Of a DNA stretch of 9,608 bases, positions 6,040 to 9,608 are shown one piece after another. The notes beneath the pieces are model-generated. The model was not told the DNA's origin and did not search any database. It saw only the letters and a program-made list of their open reading frames with translations. Position numbers and translations under genes: made by a program. This DNA comes from Planctomycetota bacterium (GTDB lineage Bacteria > Planctomycetota > Phycisphaerae > Sedimentisphaerales > Anaerohalosphaeraceae): the NCBI GenBank assembly GCA_003644175.1, contig QNBS01000058.1, forward strand, positions 1 through 9,608, in the 5' to 3' direction. Positions within the stretch are counted from its first letter, which is position 1; every line of letters begins with the position of its first letter.

Positions 6040-6046
6040 ATCATAA
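5900..6046 (+). CDS. possible 48-aa peptide, doubtful
   Basis: ATG ATG at 5900 is preceded by AAAAGGGGAGAGA, a purine-rich ribosome-site-like run. It opens a 48-codon frame beginning MMPSIFKKQIVGFSAPP, ending in TAA at 6044-6046. The start overlaps, as ATGA, the TGA that closes the neighbouring protein-like frame, an arrangement typical of translational coupling. The peptide is basic and proline-rich, with no recognised family. It is given only because it sits on the strongly promoted transcript. Confidence 0.15.
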   Translation: MMPSIFKKQIVGFSAPPISNRHTRGPPPKGREKNLQLQRADEIGNHKS

Positions 6047-6154
6047 GAAGAGCCAGCAGGCAAACAGAACTTACAACAAAATACACCATCCGCCAATGCA
6101 GGAGAAGACCGTCAAAAACTGAGAAACATACATCGCTGCCCGACGATTTGACAC

Positions 6155-6188
6155 GGGGTCCCGGCAATACAACGGGACCCCATTTTTT
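6155..6188 (+). terminator. strong intrinsic terminator
   Basis: GGGGTCCCG (6155-6163) pairs perfectly with CGGGACCCC (6173-6181) around a 9-nt loop. One A and six T follow (6183-6188). The T-run lies only on the + side, so it ends + strand transcription coming from the promoter at 5698, or readthrough from the metalloid operon. Confidence 0.9.
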
Positions 6189-6360
6189 GCGCCGGACAAA
6201 GGATCGTTATATACTGCTCACGATTAAAAATTCCCGTTTATACGCGGCTAAGTAGCCTTACAACGGTAACTTATAATCCAACTCGCGGAAATCTACTACC
6301 CCAAGGCCCGCAAAGAACATGAGAGCAGCACCCCCCGTCGGCATTTGAGGCAATTTCCTG

Positions 6361-6388
6361 TTGAATCCGAACGAAAAATCTGTATCAT
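6361..6388 (+). promoter_or_regulatory. likely promoter for the fmdB-like gene and leuS
   Basis: TTGAAT (6361-6366), 16 nt, TATCAT (6383-6388), lying 67 nt upstream of the zinc-ribbon gene and downstream of the intrinsic terminator. It matches 4 of 6 and 5 of 6 consensus bases with one base short of ideal spacing. The rest of the 6190-6454 gap shows no gene. A second TATAAT at 6272-6277 has no usable -35. Confidence 0.5.
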
Positions 6389-6454
6389 GCGTAGTTTAGT
6401 CCTCTAAGTAGTTGCGATTAAATGTGTTAACTTGCCGGCAAAAAGGAGATTTCC

Positions 6455-6667
6455 ATGCCGATATATGAGTACCAGTGTTCCGGCTGCGGTAAAGTCAATG
6501 AGTTTCTGGTCAAGTCCGCCAGATCGACCAAACTGACGTGCCCCGATTGCGGCTCGAAAAAGCTCGAAAAACGCTTTTCCAGCTTCGCCGTCGGCATCGG
6601 CAAGGCAGGCAGCAGCAGCAAGTGCCTCACCTGCACCGACCGCGGCTGCCCGCACGCAAGTGCTTGA
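6455..6667 (+). CDS. FmdB-type zinc-ribbon protein
   Basis: This 70-residue protein begins MPIYEYQCSGCG, the typical start of FmdB/CxxC_CXXC_SSSS proteins, with a zinc-ribbon formed by Cys8-x-x-Cys11 and Cys29-x-x-Cys32. A Lys/Ser-rich middle follows (EKRFSSFAVGIG), then a cysteine-rich tail with Cys57, Cys60 and Cys65. FmdB proteins were named for a proposed role in regulating formamidase, but their general function is poorly defined. A strong AAGGAG (6443-6448) lies 6 nt before the ATG. The gene is 125 nt upstream of leuS on the same strand and may share its transcript. It is complete and of normal length. Confidence 0.9.
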   Translation: MPIYEYQCSGCGKVNEFLVKSARSTKLTCPDCGSKKLEKRFSSFAVGIGKAGSSSKCLTCTDRGCPHASA

Positions 6668-6792
6668 CGATAAATGAGTTATGTGGCCTGGCTACGCAGG
6701 AATCCTGACGTCGCAATCGCCCTGGCGGGCCTAAAACTGGATATCTTTGCCATTTGAGCCGATGCAACCCAATACGAATCAGGAAGATATGA

Positions 6793-9348
6793 ATGGAAAA
6801 GGGCGTCTACAACTTCAACGAGATTGAAAAGAAGTGGCAGGACTACTGGGAGACACGCCGCACATTCAAGGCGTGGGAGCCTGCAAGTATTGATCCGGCA
6901 AGCACTTGCGATGATTCCAGGCCCAAATACTATGTGCTTGACATGTTCCCCTATCCCAGCGGCCAGGGCCTGCATGTCGGCCATCCCGAAAGCTACACGG
7001 CAACCGATATCGTGGCCCGCTACAAGCGAATGAAGGGCTTTAACGTCCTGCATCCGTTCGGCTGGGACGCTTTCGGTCTGCCCGCAGAGCAGTACGCCGT
7101 TCAGACCGGAACGCACCCTGCGGTTACAACGCAGAAGAATATCGACAACATGCGCCGCCAGATCAAATCCTTGGGTTTTTCCTACGACTGGGACCGCCAG
7201 GTCGATACGACGGACCCCAACTACTATAAGTGGACACAGTGGATTTTCCTGAAGTTTTACAACAGTTACTTCGACGACGCCGAGCAGAAGGCAAAGCCTA
7301 TCGAGCAGTTGCCCGTTCCCGAAGGACTCAGCGATGATGAGCGGCGCAGATACATCGACGACCACCGGTTGGCCTACGAATCTCAGGCCCCGGTCAACTG
7401 GTGTCCGGCCTTGGGAACGGTGCTGGCTAATGAGGAGGTCATCGGCGGCCTGAGTGAGCGCGGCGGTCATCCTGTCGTTAGAAAACCCATGCGGCAGTGG
7501 ATGCTGCGCATTACCAAATACTGCCGGCGCCTGTTGGATGGGCTTGATGAATGCGACTGGCCTGCATCGATCAAGAAACTGCAGCGCGACTGGATCGGAG
7601 AGAGCATCGGCGCCGAAGTCGATTTCAAGGTCAACGGTTTTGACGAAGTGATTCGCGTCTTTACCACCCGACCCGACACGCTTTTCGGCGCGACATATAT
7701 GGTCCTTGCCCCCGAACATCGGCTTGTCGATGTCATCACCACAGACGAGCACAAAGACGCGGTGAAAGAGTACGTCGAAAAAGCCGCTACAAAGAGCGAT
7801 CTTGACCGCACCGACCTCGCCAAAGAAAAGACCGGCCGGTTCACCGGCGCCTTTGCGATCAATCCGGTCAACGGCGAGAATATCCCCATCTGGATCAGCG
7901 ACTATGTGCTGATCAGTTATGGTACGGGCGCCATCATGGCGGTGCCCGCCCACGACGAGCGGGACTGGGAGTTTGCTACGAAATTCGAGTTGCCGATTAT
8001 CGAGGTGGTCAAACCGCCGGAGCCTTCTGAGGGCTGCTTCGCCGGTGACGGCACGGCGGTCAATTCGGGGCGGTTTACGGGATTGACGACTGCCGAGTTC
8101 AAGGTGAAGATCGCCGAATGGCTCGAAGAAAAGGGCTTAGGCAAGGCCGCGGTTAATTACAAGCTGCGGGACTGGCTGTTCAGTCGCCAGCGATACTGGG
8201 GCGAGCCGTTTCCGATCGTGCACCTCGAAAACGGCGGGGGAACAGTTGCGCTTTCGGAAGATGAACTGCCGCTTGTACTTCCGAAGGTAGCCGATTACAA
8301 ACCCACCGGCACCGGCGAGCCGCCTCTGGCAAAAGCCGCCGACTGGCTCAATATTACGCTGCCCGACGGCCGCAAGGGCAAACGCGAAACCAACACAATG
8401 CCCCAGTGGGCGGGCAGTTGCTGGTACTTTCTGCGGTACATGGACCCCGATAATCCCGACGCCGCCTTTGCCGAGGCCAAAGAGAAGTACTGGATGCCCG
8501 TCGATCTGTACATCGGCGGCGCAGAACACGCCGTGCTGCATTTGTTGTACGCGCGGTTCTGGCACAAGCTCCTGTATGACCTGGGCTATGTAAGCGTGCC
8601 CGAGCCTTTCAAAAAGCTCGTCAATCAGGGCATGATCCTGGGCCAGGACAATCAGAAGATGAGCAAGTCGCGGGGCAACGTGGTCAACCCGGACAAGGTC
8701 ATCACCGATTACGGCGCAGATTCCATGCGGCTCTATGAGATGTTCATGGGACCGCTGGAAGCGACCAAGCCCTGGAACATGCAGGGCGTGGAGGGCGTGC
8801 ACCGGTTCCTCAACAAGGCATGGCGAATGGTCGTCAATGAGGACACCGGCGAGTTGTGTTCGGCAGTGCAAGAAGCCCAAGCCGACGAAACGACGACAAG
8901 ACTGCTGCACCAGACAATAAAAAAAGTGGGCGACGACATCGAGTCAATCGCATTCAACACCGCAATCAGCCAGATGATGATCTTCGTAAACCACCTCGGC
9001 AAACAGCCGGTCCGCCCCAAAGACGCAATCGAAAAGTTCGTACTGATCTTAGCGCCCTTCGCACCGCACATAGCGGAAGAGCTGTGGCGGCGATTAGGCC
9101 ACACCGAAACGCTGACCTACGAACCCTGGCCCGAGTACGACCCCGAACTCGTCAAGGAAAAAGAGATAGAATTAGCCGTCCAGGTAATGGGCAAGATCAA
9201 AGACAGAATTGTCGTTGCGGCGGACGCCTCCGAAGACGAAATAAAAGAAAAAGCCCTTGCCGGCCAACCCGTCCAAACAGCAATGGCAGGCAAACAACCA
9301 AAGAAAATCATTGTTATCAGGTCAAGGCTTGTTAATATAGTCGTTTAG
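6793..9348 (+). CDS. leuS: leucyl-tRNA synthetase
   Basis: This class I aminoacyl-tRNA synthetase charges tRNA-Leu in the cytoplasm. At 851 residues it is of normal bacterial length. ATP-site motifs are His61-Val-Gly-His64 (HIGH) after [11 protein letters not shown], and KMSKS at 622-626. The CP1 editing domain shows the threonine-rich TTRPDT (291-296) and [15 protein letters not shown] (377-391), whose Asp388 should match the editing aspartate of E. coli LeuRS. An insertion at about 156-195 after WTQWIFLKF is of the kind I associate with planctomycetes. The anticodon-binding and C-terminal domains end the protein ([14 protein letters not shown]). AGGAAG (6781-6786) is 6 nt before the chosen ATG at 6793. 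An overlapping ATG at 6789 is in another frame. Large antisense frames inside this gene are codon-bias shadows. Confidence 0.98.
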   Translation: MEKGVYNFNEIEKKWQDYWETRRTFKAWEPASIDPASTCDDSRPKYYVLDMFPYPSGQGLHVGHPESYTATDIVARYKRMKGFNVLHPFGWDAFGLPAEQYAVQTGTHPAVTTQKNIDNMRRQIKSLGFSYDWDRQVDTTDPNYYKWTQWIFLKFYNSYFDDAEQKAKPIEQLPVPEGLSDDERRRYIDDHRLAYESQAPVNWCPALGTVLANEEVIGGLSERGGHPVVRKPMRQWMLRITKYCRRLLDGLDECDWPASIKKLQRDWIGESIGAEVDFKVNGFDEVIRVFTTRPDTLFGATYMVLAPEHRLVDVITTDEHKDAVKEYVEKAATKSDLDRTDLAKEKTGRFTGAFAINPVNGENIPIWISDYVLISYGTGAIMAVPAHDERDWEFATKFELPIIEVVKPPEPSEGCFAGDGTAVNSGRFTGLTTAEFKVKIAEWLEEKGLGKAAVNYKLRDWLFSRQRYWGEPFPIVHLENGGGTVALSEDELPLVLPKVADYKPTGTGEPPLAKAADWLNITLPDGRKGKRETNTMPQWAGSCWYFLRYMDPDNPDAAFAEAKEKYWMPVDLYIGGAEHAVLHLLYARFWHKLLYDLGYVSVPEPFKKLVNQGMILGQDNQKMSKSRGNVVNPDKVITDYGADSMRLYEMFMGPLEATKPWNMQGVEGVHRFLNKAWRMVVNEDTGELCSAVQEAQADETTTRLLHQTIKKVGDDIESIAFNTAISQMMIFVNHLGKQPVRPKDAIEKFVLILAPFAPHIAEELWRRLGHTETLTYEPWPEYDPELVKEKEIELAVQVMGKIKDRIVVAADASEDEIKEKALAGQPVQTAMAGKQPKKIIVIRSRLVNIVV

Positions 9349-9415
9349 CAACGGCAGTACGGTGTGCGACTTGACATCTTACAAGTTATGCCTCTGTTTA
9401 GGAAAGACTTGTTCT

Positions 9416-9608
9416 GTGGGAAAACATATTAACAAACTGTATTACATTACCCACATTGACAATGTGCCTTCGATGTTGCAGAAGGGAATTCTGTGCCACA
9501 GGCGAATGGAGGAAGAAGGGGTACAGACAACCCCGATATACGATAAGGCAATCGTTTCCGACCGGCATTCCAAGCAGGTTGAGGGAGGAAAGAACCTGTG
9601 GGATTACG
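9416..9608 (+). CDS. darT: DarT/DUF4433-type ADP-ribosyltransferase toxin, N-terminal part (cut by window end)
   Basis: A GTG at 9416 opens a frame that runs off the window after 64 codons. The product begins MGKHINKLYYITHIDNVPSM. The YHITH-DN-PS--L--GILCH pattern at about residues 9-28 is the signature start of DUF4433/DarT proteins, and AIVSDRHSKQV with GKNLWDY (54-64 region) matches the next conserved block (R-x-x-K-x-V...L-x-DY). DarT enzymes ADP-ribosylate thymidine in single-stranded DNA and are paired with the DarG macrodomain antitoxin. The partner would be expected just downstream, outside the window. AGGAAAG (9400-9406) is a fair ribosome site. No in-frame ATG exists upstream, so GTG is preferred. 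Catalytic residues lie beyond the edge, so activity cannot be judged. Confidence 0.75.
   Translation, partial: MGKHINKLYYITHIDNVPSMLQKGILCHRRMEEEGVQTTPIYDKAIVSDRHSKQVEGGKNLWDY

Larger units (their letters stand above)
5733..6188 (+). ncRNA. candidate ~455-nt non-coding or small-peptide transcript, family unknown
   Basis: The region is bounded by a full-consensus promoter and a strong intrinsic terminator and holds no recognisable protein. It is purine-rich with several small GC-rich stems, for example CCGGG (5822-5826) with CCCGG (5846-5850). I looked for signs of tmRNA (tag peptide, tRNA-like T-arm and CCA end), RNase P RNA (the GAGGAAAGTC core), 6S RNA and SRP RNA and saw none. Two short frames have ribosome-site-like sequences: one from ATG 5776 (GAGGGG at 5766-5771) and one from ATG 5900 (GGGGAG at 5891-5896). 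The transcript may therefore be a message for small proteins instead. The unit is supported only by its promoter and terminator, and the 5' end is approximate. Confidence 0.4.

Noticed and set aside
5497..6167. Three antisense frames across the intergenic region (5497-5793, 5676-5909, 5916-6167)
   Set aside because: No ribosome sites or recognised families, and they oppose a clear + strand promoter and terminator. The terminator has no T-run on the minus side.
5733..6188. tmRNA, RNase P RNA, 6S RNA, SRP RNA or c-di-GMP riboswitch for the strongly promoted transcript
   Set aside because: None of the conserved cores (tag peptide with tRNA-like ends, GAGGAAAGTC, and others) could be found by eye. 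A covariance-model search would settle it.
6674..6757. 27-codon frame between the FmdB-like gene and leuS (MSYVAWLRRNPDVAIALAGL...), considered as a leucine leader peptide
   Set aside because: No ribosome site, only four leucines spread over the frame, and no attenuator hairpin or T-run before leuS.
6679..7953. 424-codon antisense frame opposite leuS
   Set aside because: It lies wholly inside the well-supported leuS gene. Its composition (Asp/Arg/Gly/Val-rich, no domain) is what GC-rich antisense frames give.
8137..8910. 257-codon antisense frame opposite the 3' half of leuS
   Set aside because: Same reason: a shadow of leuS codon bias with no recognisable family.
9371..9400. TTGACA at 9371-9376 as a darT promoter
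   Set aside because: No acceptable -10 box at 16-18 nt (CTGTTT or TGTTTA).

Overview
The window looks like a chromosomal segment from a bacterium of the PVC/Planctomycetota type. The best evidence is the leucyl-tRNA synthetase, which carries an insertion after its WTQWIF segment that I associate with planctomycete LeuRS. The housekeeping genes are moderately GC-rich (sampled lines 55-57% G+C). Assignment to a class such as Phycisphaerae would be a guess. All recognised genes lie on the + strand.

Layout: (1) 2-340 is the C-terminal end of a protein I do not recognise, followed after 14 nt by a complete EamA/DMT-type membrane transporter (355-1269). (2) 1270-1422 is a control region with a strong sigma70-like promoter (TTGACA, 17 nt, TACTAT) and a near-perfect 22-bp palindrome lying on the -10 box. 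(3) 1423-5493 is a compact five-to-six-gene unit: ArsR-type metalloregulator, DUF318/ArsP_1-type permease with a CSC motif, 77-residue CPKC thioredoxin-like protein, membrane-anchored CIPC thioredoxin, CcdA-type transmembrane thiol reductase, and a Tat-exported FMN-reductase-like flavoprotein. It has visibly lower G+C (sampled lines 42-47%) than its flanks. (4) 5494-6454 is a 960-nt stretch without a convincing gene. It does hold a full-consensus promoter (TTGACA, 17 nt, TATAAT with an extended -10) and, about 455 nt downstream, a strong intrinsic terminator. These define a transcript that is probably a non-coding RNA or a message for very small peptides. (5) 6455-9348 holds an FmdB-type zinc-ribbon protein and leuS. 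(6) From 9416 to the window edge is the start of a DUF4433/DarT-type ADP-ribosyltransferase toxin, using a GTG start.

How the central genes may work together (inference): ArsR would de-repress the unit on binding a thiophilic metalloid such as trivalent arsenic. The permease would move the toxic species out. CcdA would pass cytoplasmic reducing power, perhaps from the small CPKC protein, across the membrane to the anchored CIPC thioredoxin. The Tat-exported flavoprotein would act as an extracytoplasmic redox enzyme. No arsB, acr3, arsC or arsA is visible, so this is not a standard arsenate-resistance operon.
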